A stretch of 64,000 nucleotides of DNA, taken from NCBI GenBank assembly GCA_963920765.1, contig OY987246.1, forward strand, positions 3,226,501 to 3,290,500, given 5' to 3'. Source of the stretch: Ulota crispa. Lineage: Eukaryota > Streptophyta > Bryopsida > Orthotrichales > Orthotrichaceae. The notes beneath the pieces were generated by a model, which saw nothing but the letters and a program-made list of their open reading frames with translations, did not search any database and was not told the origin of the DNA. Every line of letters starts with the position of its first letter. The first letter of the stretch is position 1. Made by a program: the position numbers and the translations under genes. Positions 1-11,180 of this stretch are shown here, in pieces.

Positions 1-3000
1 AATTGCAATAACATGCTCCTTGCTGAAGAAAAAATAACCACATTTGGTGGAAAGACTCTTCATGAAGTCATATTGAGCATGCTCCTCTCCTATTTTCTTC
101 AACAAATCCTCCTATACCCCAACCAATGTCACAAAATCAACATCAAGCAAAGCTTTCGTTTTCAGGTCTCTCGTAGATAAATTAGATCTTGCTAACAAGC
201 TCAATCCTACCTGCTTCACAGCCACTATCAACACGTTCTATGATTGCAATAAGCTTTTCCTCCCTTACCTCTAACTAACCCTCCCTTGTGATTTGCAGAC
301 AGCCAGTAAAAAACACAAATTAGATCCTAATCTGCATTGAAAAATGAATAAAGGTTAAAAGGCACAAAATATAAACAGGGACACCACTCATACACAAGAC
401 AACCACAATGAACAGTAATCTTATGTTAGAAAAGGTATGATCCTTGAGAAACCAGTCACAACAAACGAGCGAACATACCCGAATTGTGGCAGCCTGAGCC
501 ACGGCTGTGTTTGGACTGAGCAATGTAGACAAAGCAGTAAAAATACTTTCATCCTTCATCTGATGCAATTTCTGAAGACTTTCCTCGGCCTTAGGAGGCT
601 CCACAAAATAAACTGCGATGACCTTGAAAATGGTCTGTAATTTCCCCTCAAGACTGGGAATCTCTTCCTCCTGCAATATGATTTGTGTTGAAATTAGACT
701 ATTAAAGGAACACGCACAAGAACATTATACATTGCAGCATAGAATACGCACCGACACCTCCTACAGAGCCTACAACAGACCAAGATAGTAACAGAGCTAT
801 AATTGTAGAAAATGGACAATAATGAGATAAGTTCACCGATATACCTTTGCTTTCTGCCGTGTGGTCAAGTAGACCAACATCTCTTGCTGCAGCCTGCAAG
901 GAGATTTCCAACAAAACAAATTTATAAAGTGTGCTTGTTATGAAATGTCGATCTAATTATTGTATTTGCCCGCCCCGCAAAATGAACTAAACGGTGGAAA
1001 AGCGGAAAGTTAACATAATTCACTGTTCTCTTCGTACACAAATGCTTAAAAGATGCTTTACAAAGTTCAAAAAGAGTCACAACAAGTAAATACGGTTCAA
1101 TTCGAGAAGGACCACAACACACAAACAAAAGAGAAACTAAGTCGTTGGCATGCAATCATAAATGTTCTGAAATCAAGAAAATGGCAGCTTGATGCCTTAC
1201 TATATTGGCTATGACAGAAAGCTCATCATCGTATATAGAAATATGAACAGTCTAGATTGAGAACAGACTTGGATTAGAGTCTAAAACTAGTACGGTGGAT
1301 TTACATCTCAGAATAGCCCAGGTATTTCATCCATGCAAATCCAAAATCTTACCTCTGTTTCTGGAGAAGTATGAACTGAAGTGCTTTTTTCTCGTTTTCG
1401 TCAAAAGTGGAGAAAGCAAGAACCCAGTGTTTCGCCTGCTCCTCCACAGAAATTACAGCTGGGAAAAGCTGCTCAGTAAGAATAATCTCGGAGCCGTGAG
1501 TTCTGTCACAAGAAGTAATTGTCAAGAGAAGTACGAACCAAGTACGGACGCAATATAGCCTTCCCGCCAGGTGTTCAGTTATGCATACAACTAAGCATTT
1601 GGTCAAATTTTCTTATGTCGATATCAGTGCTTGAAAATCTCCCCACCTCTTAAGGATGTACAATAGGTTTTTTGGCGAGAGTGAACAGTTTATTTCAGTC
1701 CAACACATGATACTAGATATGCTCGTAAAACATCAGGACTCATGGCATAAAAAGTTAGAAACTTACTCTTTGTCATTACAGCATCGAGCAATCTTTCCAG
1801 GGATCCATTCATAATCCTTGTCGATAGCAATAGAACCTTCAAAGCACTTGGTGCAGTAGGATTTATATAACTCCATCGTCTTTAACAAAGCGGCCTTTCG
1901 AACACCAACCTAGGAAAACTCAACGCGTTAAGAATTCATTGCTGGTTACTATGATTTTCTCACACTACTAATAATACCACATGAACATATTATAAATAAC
2001 TAATGGCTCAAGAAAATTCAAACATATAGCTATATGTACGATATCAAGTGGAAAAGAGTGAACCGTCCTTACAACATGGCGCAGCATCTCGAATCATGAA
2101 GCTTTGAGTTAATACAGATAATCTGTACTAGATTAGTACCTAAAAAATCTCAGCATGGGTGCCCTTAAAGCATTACAAAACATTGAAAAACCAGAATCAT
2201 GGAATATGATTTCCTAATCATACCTTCTTATCTCGTAGCCGCTCAGCAACTTTGCGTAATACCTCAGTTGGAATACACTTTGGGTCAACAATGGCCAGGT
2301 CATAGATAGCCTTAACCACAGCAACCCGTACTTTCTCATCGTAGTCCAAAAGTCGATCTTGCAATGCACCTACAAATCCAAACCTCATCATTCGGAATAA
2401 ATAACACAAATGTTTTTCACCTGATAAACTGATAGAAACGCGCAAGAATCGTCATGAAGCTAATGTGTCACACACAGATATTGTGGCAAATCCAGCAAGC
2501 TAATCGGGAGTTCAGGCATTGGGATTAATTTCACGATTCCCATTATACATGTTCATCGGAAGATGCACAAAATAACTCAAAGGTGTGAAGCAACACAACT
2601 TTCTATCTAAAATGACACTGGCACAACACCTAATACGATTGCCCAGCATATTCGTTCCTAATTCGTACCGGTTCATTAAGGTGACGGGACCCTTCCTGCA
2701 AAATTTGCAAAAGGACCTAACAAATCAACATAGTGTTTTGGAACCATGTGAGACTCACCCAAAATCTCGTTCGCTTGCTCGCCAGAAGGGTTTACGTCCA
2801 GACAAGATTTAGCACAGTTTACCACTGCTACTCGAACCTCAACTACCATATCACTAAATCGCTTCAGGAACTCTGAAAACACAAGAGGATACTCTTGTGC
2901 AAATTGTCGACTAGGATGAGCAAACAACCGCCCTAAAAGAGCAACTGCCTTCAAACGTATATTTACGTTATCTTTCTGCATTCAATCGCTAGCACATATT

Positions 3001-6000
3001 AGCTGTTTGCAGGTATCCACCAATCTTTAAGCAATCGCATAACAGGCTTGCAAGCCCAAAAGACACACGAATATAAAACTGACAGGTATCATGAAGAAGC
3101 ACACGACTGGACGTGTACTGTACCACAAGCTCGGCTTTGATATGAGGAATAACACCCGCAAGCAGTTGAGGAGCACAGCCATAGAGCTCATATATAATTT
3201 CATGGTGATCTTTGTGAAGTCCACTGTCTAGGCTCTTCCCCTCTACCATAACAGACGTCAAAAAGCTTCGCACATAGGGTTCTAACTTGTCGGTACACTT
3301 TTCTACAACAGCTATCGCCAACTTCCGTGCAGCCGATCCCTCCTGCTCAAGAAAGTAGAAACAGCCATAAAAGGTTCAACGCAGTGAATATTTCGGACAG
3401 ACAATCAATTATAAAGGCGAATTCTCATGCAATGTAAATAATATTCAGCCCTGTTGAAAAGCAGAGAAGAAACTAAACCGCATACAATATTGTTAGCGCA
3501 GAACACACCTATATGCTAGAAAATCTTATTAAAAATAGTAAAACCTTCAGAGTTTCTCATCACAATATAAATCACCAAAAGGTTGATACAATCACCAAAC
3601 ATGTGTGAGTCGCTTCAGCATGTACAAGCAAGTAGTAGCACCCTTCAAAATGAATACTAACAGATGGAGAGAAAATAAATGTTAATAGATAAAAATTCAA
3701 AGAAATCTACCTTCTTTTGCTTCAGCAAATTCTTGAGAATAACCTCCACCATAGCAGATGGAATCTTCTCACTTTCCTCCAAGACAAGAGTCAAGATATT
3801 TCGCATAGCGACGAAGACATTATGAGGTTGGTCGTCACTGCCAAAGCCCACGGAATTGGTGGCTATATCATTGACAAACACTTGGGCAGCATCGAAATAT
3901 CGAAGCATTACAAGTTCTTAACTACAATTAAGGACAGAAGAAAAAGTTGAGGCAAAAAAACAACAACAAAATTGTCAGATTGGAGAGTTGACACACACCT
4001 TGCAGTATGAAAGAAGATCTCAAACATCTCCAAGATGAGATCGTCACATTCTAGATCCAGCATGACCACAGATGACCTGACCCTAGCAACTGTCTCCAAA
4101 ATATTAACCCTCCTTGCAAACGAGGGACTGTTAACATCATCAAGTCCCTTAAAATTCGAGACTATCAACTGGAATATCTCCTGCAAAACGATGGAAAAAA
4201 AGAGTTATGTCATTAGAATCAAGGTAATGAGTTAAAAGGCATAACTTTGGAAGCAAACCGTGAAGAATTGCAAGCCGCCGCACAAAGAGAGAGCGAGTCT
4301 ACACAATGCTTATGCCATTGCTAATAGAAAAGATGGTTTATACAATTAGCGTATGTCTTTGCAAGATCTCCGATTCAAACTGGTGAAGGGTTATAGGTTT
4401 TTCTCATTGTCATTCATAAATTGAAACTTGGCGGCACACTGCATGCAAAGGTAATCAAGACAGATACCGAATAAGAATCGAAATTACCTTGAGAGTTTCG
4501 TCACTATAAGGGGCATCAGGAGCCACAATCCTCATAACTTCACTGATGCAGATAGCCACAAGCAACCCAACCTCCTTGTCTTTATGTCTCAACAAGGATG
4601 CGGACACTAAGGCTTCGGAACAACCCTTCATGGCATTGTGAGTGCTTTGTTGAGGCGATTGATCCAACTCTGCAAGCAAAGTTGAAGCTTGCTGCATATG
4701 CAAAAACAACCGTCAGTAATGCGTTCCAGGGAAGTCAAGCCGTAATTCGAAATGATACAATCATAAACTACACACAAATTGAGAAGAGTAGACGCATAGA
4801 AAGCAGGCGAGCAGGCTTCACAAAAGAATCTGCTCTACTAAATGACCTTACTTGCGAAAATAGTAAACAATAATAGCAATAAGGTTTATATGTTTGTTTG
4901 AAATCTACATATAGCGAAAATACTCCCTCCCAGTAAAAGAAATTCAGGCTAATTAATTGGTCGAGAAATCTGCTATTCATTGCAGATATTGTAAATCAAG
5001 TGGCAAGTCAGAATAGTGTGGACACTGTGTTAGCTGATGCGCAAGAGAACCAACCAAGAAAGACTGCTGTTCTGCCCGAAAAGCACTTGAAATACGCAAT
5101 AAGCTTACCACATGAACAACAAACTAAATCATGCATGGTAATCTTTCAACCCTACCGACTTTCCCACACCTGATACTAAGTCGAGGTAAGTAATGGATAG
5201 GAAAACTGGACCTGTAACAAAATTCTTGAACCAGGCATAGGCTTATAATATGACAAAAACAAAGAAATGATAGCACAGCGATCTCATCAAGAAGAAATGC
5301 AGCACCCTGGGGTATGATGACTAAAACCCCCAAGATTCGGAAGATCAGTTAGTTGCTGATAGCTTGGACTCTAATTATCGATGGCCCGCTTTAGCATACA
5401 ACTCCCTAACACTCCGATATACAAGCGTGACCACCCGAACGGTCATAGGGAAAGAATAACATCTCGAACGAGAGTACAGGGACTAGCAACAAATGCTTCA
5501 AACGTCTGGGATTCGAGGAGTTAGGGCTATTGTTCAGGTTCAGCAAGCTGTGTGACAATGCGACTAATTAGGTCATAATGACAAAAATTGTTCTGTTGAT
5601 CCAATGCAGAGCGCATGTGACAGCGGACACGCTGCTCTTAATCTCGGCAGCCCTGCTGAAACTCACAAGTGCCAGGCACTGATTGCCTTACAACATACAA
5701 CTATTTATAGGGTTATTATAAAAGAGCGTATTCTTCGCCTGTCTAAACCCTCGCAGTGCTACACACTAACTCGAATCATAAGTATATGCTTCCATCTTCA
5801 ATGGCAAGAGCTGCTGAACAATTTCCTAAAGAAAACTGTCCTCCTGTGTACCTCTATAACCTCGTCTAAGTGAATACGGGTAAACACTCAACCTTCCAGC
5901 TGTCATTTCACTCCAAACCTGAGTGGTTATTCATTCAAACTCTTCATAATGAAACCACAATTTGCGTCTCCACTCCATTAAATTCGTTCCTCCTGATCCT

Positions 6001-6294
6001 TTTTTCCAACCGAAAAAGCCACCTGATGCTCCTATTCTTTACATTCCAGATTTCAAAGCAAACTTCACAAGAATAGGAACGCTCATCAAGAACGTAGCAG
6101 AGCATTCTTGTGTCGGTACGGAAGATTTTTTTATAAAACAAAAATATTAAGTCTTTCTTTTCTGTTCTTTTCGATTTCGAAAACAAAAGGCGACGTACCA
6201 GCAGCAGCTTGACCAGAGCATCCTTCGACTGTGACTTCCCGAGCTTCTTACCAATGTCGACCAGCTCCAACTCTTTTCCTTTATGCTTCGACAT
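1..6294 (-). CDS. PDS5: PDS5-like sister chromatid cohesion cofactor (5' part, 12 exons, runs off window)
   Basis: Cohesin-associated HEAT-repeat protein that regulates sister-chromatid cohesion and DNA repair in the nucleus. Exons traced on the minus strand with GT-AG borders: 6294-6199, 4691-4488, 4180-3999, 3837-3711, 3342-3124, 2975-2759, 2369-2224, 1909-1767, 1502-1353, 893-845, 670-479 and 111-1 (continues beyond the window). They join in phase to 612 codons without a stop. Family hallmarks in order: GKKLGKSQSKDALVKLL (about residues 16-32), LDQSP, the block from EVMRIVAPDAPYSD, ETVARVRSSVVMLDLECDDL, LTLVLEESEKIP, KLEPYVRSFL, CAPQLLAGVIPH, FSEFLKRFSDMVVEVR, DRLLDYDEKVR, VAERLRDKK and YEWIPGKIARC. 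The ATG chosen is the first before the conserved N-terminal helix. The first intron is the longest (about 1.5 kb). Family assignment rests on remembered plant PDS5 sequences; which plant PDS5 paralogue (A-E) cannot be told from this half. Confidence 0.93.
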
Positions 6295-7302
6295 GATTTT
6301 TGCCGCGCGAGGCAAAAATCCTCCTTCGTTCTCTCTCTCTCTCTTTCCTCTAACCCTCTCGCGTCCACAACAACTTCCGTGGCGTCCTATTCGAAACCGG
6401 CCAGACGTTCCGGCCCATACACTCGGCCTCACACCACGGGTTCGACTCTCTTTTTTTTTTGGGATCACCACAGGTGCCAAGATTCCGATAAAACAAGCTT
6501 AGTTCGCTCTAAAATTTATTATTCCTCCCTACGCCGTCCAAACCCTGATTCCCACCACATCGCAAACCCATGCTTTCTTCAACTCAAATGTCAAAATTGA
6601 AATCAGCGACTCTCAGCCGAGCAGAGCTGCCGGCATTCACTTCCGCGGAACCGCAAGGTCCGATACAAGAACTGGACTGGTGCTCAAAACCCCGCGGGTT
6701 TGTTTAACCTCGACACTGCACAGAAAAAGAAACGGCGACAGCCGGATTAAGTTAAAAGGCAATGTGAAGCAGGTGTGCATGGCGATGCAGAGACCAGCGC
6801 CGTCGTCCTCGTGGCAGCGGACGAGAGCGGGAAGTGGAGCTAGCGGCAGGCGGACGCCATGGCCAGCCACAACTCAAAAAACACCACAAATGGAGGTCCC
6901 AGTTCCCCGCCCTCGGCTCAGTCCTCACCCCGCCCTTTCTCACTACCGTAGTCTTCTTCGTCGCCCCGCGGTCACCCGTCCCCGTGTACGTCCCCCCTGT
7001 CCCATGACTGCGCTTATTCCCGCTCGGACTCGGAGTCCCCCTGTCAGTTGCCCGTACAACCTGATTCGTTCACACTGTGTTCCCTGTGGATCCCGATTCG
7101 TTCACACGGTGTTCCCTGTGGATCCCGATTCGTTCACACGGTGTTCCCTGTGGATCCCGATTCGTTCCCCTGAAGGTTCCCTTCGCTTTTGTCTCAGTCC
7201 AGCTGAAATCGAAATGACGAATCCATCAGTTTGCGGGAATATGAGAATTTCAAAACTGACAATGATACCAAAGTTCTCCTTCAAGGAAGTGGATACCAAA
7301 TA
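6295..7302. promoter_or_regulatory. Upstream region of PDS5-like gene
   Basis: Gene-free, more GC-rich than the surrounding DNA, with a CT-dinucleotide tract near 6331-6352 that reads as a GA tract in the presumed 5' UTR of the minus-strand PDS5-like gene. Such purine tracts are common in plant 5' leaders. A T-run lies at about 6450-6460. Open frames here (for example 6680-7303 plus) lack any recognisable domain and run through a minisatellite, so I treat the segment as promoter/leader DNA. No TATA box is convincing. Confidence 0.4.
7064..7172. repeat. 32-bp minisatellite, about 3.3 copies
   Basis: Unit begins GATCCCGATTCGTTCACACG and continues GTGTTCCCTGTG. Two internal copies are identical; the first copy has a T for G change and the last decays after GATTCGTTC. 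Confidence 0.9.
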
Positions 7303-8310
7303 AGGAGGAAGCACCCATTGCTGATAACGCTCCATTCCCATCTAGTAAGCTAAGGGGTGCTATTTCCACCATGAGCAAGGATAGGTACTTTGGAATGCAT
7401 TTTTCTGACTTTTTTAAGGTTGGGGCTAATCAAGGCATGTCACATGTCCCAAAGTGAGGTAGAAAGTAATGGGCTGAAATTAGTTTGGCTAGTATTGGAA
7501 TTGCTTACATTTAGACATTGGCAATGAGTGTGAAACACTTCTTGACTCCCGAAATTCACAATAATTTCAATTTTGCAAATAAAATTATGAAAAAATTGCA
7601 ATCCCAATATTTCTTACTCCCTCTATACTAATATAAAACTCCAAATTAGGCGTAGTTCTTGTCCCACTAAAAAGCTCCCTTTTGCTAATTTCAATTGCTA
7701 AGAAAGCGTTTATCATGTCCATTAATCTCATGGGAGTAAGCTAAGCAATTAAAGAGCATTCCTCTCCTTACAAGCTTGGCCTTGCCTATATGAGGTACTA
7801 TTGTTGCTACTAATCTTTAAATAATCAATAATGAGGAGCGAGCAACAAGTACAAATACGGTACTTTTTGCGTGGAATTTGGGTGCCCAAACGGCAACACC
7901 AAAGCTGGAGATTTTGCACACATTTGGTAGATGGTAAATTGATTCTAGAATGCATGTGTCATTAGTACAAAGACTAAAATAATGAGGAGCCGGCAGCCTT
8001 CACAAACTATGCACAAATATGGTACTTTTTGCGTGGAATTTCAGTGTCTAAATGGCAACATAAAACTTGAGATTTTGCAGATATTTGGTAGGTGGTATAT
8101 TGATTCTAGAATGCATTTGTCACTAGCATAATGACTAAAATATAGTTAATCACTCATGGAGAAGTTTTTTGGAGCTTTATAATGGGACAAAGGGGGTATC
8201 TTCCTACATGGGAAAAATATTTTATGCCTCAAACTCTTTGTAGTTTTCTACAAAATTGCTTAAGTTATTGGTTATGGGTGCTTCCACCTCATTGTCAGTA
8301 ACCTCTGTCT
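7303..8310. mobile_element. TIR element (GGAAGCACCCAT family), copy 1, carrying a nested Stowaway-like MITE
   Basis: Ends carry inverted GGAAGCACCCAT (left near 7306; right near 8285 in reverse complement). Its interior matches a second copy at about 43.51-43.92 kb. The match is continuous except for a 580-bp insertion at 7617-8196, so the second copy serves as the empty site. No coding capacity. Superfamily not assigned; exact ends uncertain by a few bases. Confidence 0.7.
7617..8196. mobile_element. Stowaway-like MITE (Tc1/mariner type), copy 1
   Basis: Starts CTCCCTCTATAC, ends GGGACAAAGGGGG and is flanked by TA on both sides (7615-7616 and 8197-8198). CTCCCTCYGTCC-type ends with TA duplication define Stowaway MITEs. 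Related copies lie at 36111-36529 and 44998-45418. This one is longer because an internal part, around the shared stretch GGTACTTTTTGCGTGGAATTT, occurs twice (near 7860 and 8021). Confidence 0.88.
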
Positions 8311-8423
8311 CCCATACCTAGAAAAAATTTCAAGCCAAGTTTTTGCTAGGATCTTACGTCATTTTTTACAAGGCAAAATTTCATGCCAAGTTTTTGCTAG
8401 GATCTTACCTCATTTTTTATAGG

Positions 8424-8749
8424 GGGAAATTTCACAGATATCCTTGAAGTTTGCAATATTTGTAAAGATACCCTTGTTTTTTCAGAAATTGCACAAATAT
8501 CCTTCGATCAAAATTTTTAGGCATTTGTTTTGTTGTACACGCCACTTCTCTTCTTTCTTTGTGCACATATTGCTTCTTTTCTATTTCATTAATTACATTC
8601 CCTTGCTTTGACATTGATCATGAAGGGAGTACAAGCACACCAAATAAATTCCTAATAATTATGGTTCAAGGATATTTGTGCAATTTCTATAAAAGTAAGG
8701 ATATCTATGCAAATATTGCAAACTTCACAGATATCCATGAAATTTTCCC
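8424..8749. mobile_element. Long-TIR palindromic element (GGGAAAATTTCA type)
   Basis: Roughly 100-bp imperfect inverted arms: left begins GGGAAATTTCACAGATATCC, right is the reverse complement of GGGAAAATTTCATGGATATC. Both arms contain 'GATATC..GAAGTTTGCAATATTTG' blocks about 30 bp apart, as in the larger element at 39840-41454. No ORF. A 9-bp target duplication is not clear here. Confidence 0.7.
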
Positions 8750-10043
8750 TTTTTACAAGAGGGGTAATCACCCCATTCTCAATTTTCAAATATCAATCAT
8801 CGAGTTATGGAAGGAGAACAATCTACAGAATAATGTCCCTCTTCATTTCCAAGTTCCATCATACACAGATGTTTATCACTTTTAAAATTTGATGAAAATC
8901 TCTCTTCTACTATTGAATTTCTTATTATGGTCGTACATAGAATCAATCATCACTTTAAAAGATCTAGTCTATGTTTGGATATTTCTTATTCCAACACTTT
9001 TAACTTTATAAATGGATTTGTTTACTATGGGGTAATTGTTTTTATCTGTAAAGAGATCTAAGTCCATTGTCTTTTTTTCTACAACATGGAAGTGTTTGAT
9101 TGTAAGACACAACTCATTGGTTGAAATTTTAGATTTCCAACCATCTTATGGTAACTAAATAAGTCAAATTAAGTTTAATTAGTACATACCAATACCACGG
9201 TGACATCAATAATCAAATTGTACTTTAATTCTTCATTAGGATCCTAATACAGTAGTGATGTTTGCCAAGCCAGTGCATATATATTACATATTGATTGGTC
9301 AATCATAGGGTTTAAGCCCTAGAAATATATCCTTTTGTGACTCAGCACTATGACTAAAGTGAGTCAATTTTGACTCATTTTGTGTCCAAAATGACACAGT
9401 AATCATAGTGCTGAGTCAACAAAGGCCTTTTTCTTGTAGTGCTTCTTTTTCATTGAAATTGTGAATTTTTAATGATGCACATTATGGATTGCATATTTAG
9501 TGCTCTATTTAGATATGATATTGAAACTAATATTTTTTACTATTCTAATCTTTTTCTTTTGTTTTGTATGTTCAAGCAATCACAAAGCTTATTTATTTCT
9601 TTTACTTTGATTTTTAAACTTGCCTTTTAGTGTTACTTTAGCCAGTCAACTGGATGTTGTATCTCCTACAAGATGTCTTGTTGCATAGATGAGAGTGTCA
9701 ACTTTTACTTTTAGATAGTTTATTTATATAGTTTGTATACATATAAAGTCAATTTTACAACCTTCTTCACAATATTTACTTTTCCTATATTTAATTCCCT
9801 AAAAAATATTGGTACTTTTACTTTTGATGGTTGTTTATAATCAAGCTTGCACAAATATCAAGTACACAAACTACATTAGTATATATATCATGTCTTCAGC
9901 ACATGGCAACATCATTATAAGTTTCCTTGTCATTTGAATGTTCTTGTTCAATTTATCAAGTACTATCCAACCAAGTAACAAAGTGAAGTGTCAAGCAAAT
10001 TTCTAGAGAGAACATTTCAACTTGTTAACATAAAATTCTCAAG
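8750..10043. other. AT-rich intergenic stretch
   Basis: Apart from the hairpin at about 9.33-9.43 kb I see no gene. The last few hundred bases must contain the promoter of the F-box gene that starts at 10044, but no clear TATA/Inr arrangement could be chosen. Confidence 0.4.
9328..9432. repeat. Hairpin-forming inverted repeat
   Basis: The left arm (GACTCAGCACTATGA, near 9341) is matched by its reverse complement TCATAGTGCTGAGTC near 9404-9418. The interior is also partly palindromic (GAGTCAATTTTGACTC). Looks like a small MITE or a hairpin RNA precursor; no transcription evidence. Confidence 0.7.
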
Positions 10044-10892
10044 ATGGCCGATTGCAAACACCAAAAGTTGGATCCAAATGTTTGGAGCAAATTGCCTAAT
10101 GACATCATGGCTTTGATCTTTGCATGCTTACCAATTCCTCAAATTTTTGAGATTCAAAAGCTTTCCAAAACTTTGTCAACAATATCTAAGACATCAAATT
10201 TTAGATTACTTTGTGGTGAAGTACAAAAAAGAGCATTTGGATTGATAAATTTTCCCTCGAAGAAAGACATTTGTGTTTCAACTTTTGACCTTGGCAATTA
10301 CAAGTGGTATACTCATACAACCAGACTACCTTTTGAAATAGAGCATGATGCTTTTCCAATAGGACAAGATTTGGTATCACATGATGGTGGTTTGATTTGT
10401 TATGCTCATCACAACAAAGAAGGAAGATTTTCTCACTTTTTTGTGCGCAATCCATTGACAAACATTTGGAAAACCCTTCCATCAAGTCATTTAACAAACA
10501 CAAATATTGAACTTTCTATTATGCAATTAACAATGGATGAAGACACACCAAGAGGTTACAAACTATTGAAGGTGTACAAGAAAGATGGAAATGATACTGC
10601 TGAAGCTTATGATTCAAAAACTAATCAATGGAGCATATTGGACCATGGCTATATTTGTGGATGTGGCACATCTGCAAAAACCTCCTACACCTATTTTCTT
10701 AGGCCAACCTTTGATTGCAAATCCAAGACAATATATTATATATTTACTTCACAGTTTCCATCTAATGGCCGATATTTTTGTCAAGCTTTTTCAAAACATC
10801 ATTATTTTGAGTTGCTAGAAGATGAGCCTCAACTCCAATCAACCCAAGAAAAATGGATCAATTACATTTTTGGCACATGTTGTCAAAATTGA
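10044..10892 (+). CDS. F-box protein, probably C-terminally truncated
   Basis: Single-exon ORF of 282 aa. Residues about 14-58 (WSKLPNDIMALIFACLPIPQ...SKTSNFRLLC) form an F-box, the motif that docks a substrate-recognition subunit to SKP1 in SCF ubiquitin ligases. The rest has the pattern of plant F-box proteins with kelch-like or F-box-associated repeats (GGLICY, FFVRNPLTNIWKTLP, YKLLKVYK, EAYDSKTNQW), expected to bind the target. No introns. The family usually continues for another 80-120 residues. Here the frame stops at CCQN and related sequence continues out of frame downstream, so the gene may be truncated or a recent pseudogene. Target unknown. Confidence 0.75.
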   Translation: MADCKHQKLDPNVWSKLPNDIMALIFACLPIPQIFEIQKLSKTLSTISKTSNFRLLCGEVQKRAFGLINFPSKKDICVSTFDLGNYKWYTHTTRLPFEIEHDAFPIGQDLVSHDGGLICYAHHNKEGRFSHFFVRNPLTNIWKTLPSSHLTNTNIELSIMQLTMDEDTPRGYKLLKVYKKDGNDTAEAYDSKTNQWSILDHGYICGCGTSAKTSYTYFLRPTFDCKSKTIYYIFTSQFPSNGRYFCQAFSKHHYFELLEDEPQLQSTQEKWINYIFGTCCQN

Positions 10893-11180
10893 GCTTGAGC
10901 AAATCTAGACATTAATGACAAAGGAGATTGTGACTACTTCTATAGCGTTGCCCATTTTTTATTCTATGTGCCTCTTTGTAAGTGAGGGTGTTATAATGAT
11001 TGTAGGACATGAACAGAAGAGTGTTATTTGAAAAATCTGTGACAGACCTTCTAAAACATGGCATGAAGTTCCTAGTCTAAATTTGGACCAAAACGCATCA
11101 AAGTCTAAGTTCATTTGCAACTTAGAGTGGAATGCTATTCCTTAGAAAGTAGTGGTTTGTAGTAACATAGAAAACCTTTG
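10893..11180 (+). pseudogene. Decayed 3' remnant of the F-box gene
   Basis: A frame shifted from the F-box ORF reads ALPIFYSMCLFVSEGVIMIV (around 10950-11005), then a TGA where W would be expected, then KICDRPSKTWHEVPSLNLD and FICNLEWNAIP, ending at another stop near 11143. KTWHEVPSL and LEWNAIP resemble the final kelch-like blocks of plant F-box proteins. At least one frameshift and two nonsense changes separate it from the upstream ORF. Confidence 0.55.

Noticed and set aside
5944..6480. 178-codon minus ORF as a longer first exon for PDS5
   Set aside because: Only MSKHKGKELELV... onward matches the family; the frame passes a good GT donor at 6198, and the upstream part is leader sequence.
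6680..7303. 207-codon plus-strand ORF upstream of the PDS5-like gene
   Set aside because: It runs through a 32-bp minisatellite, has no recognisable domain, and its composition follows local GC richness.
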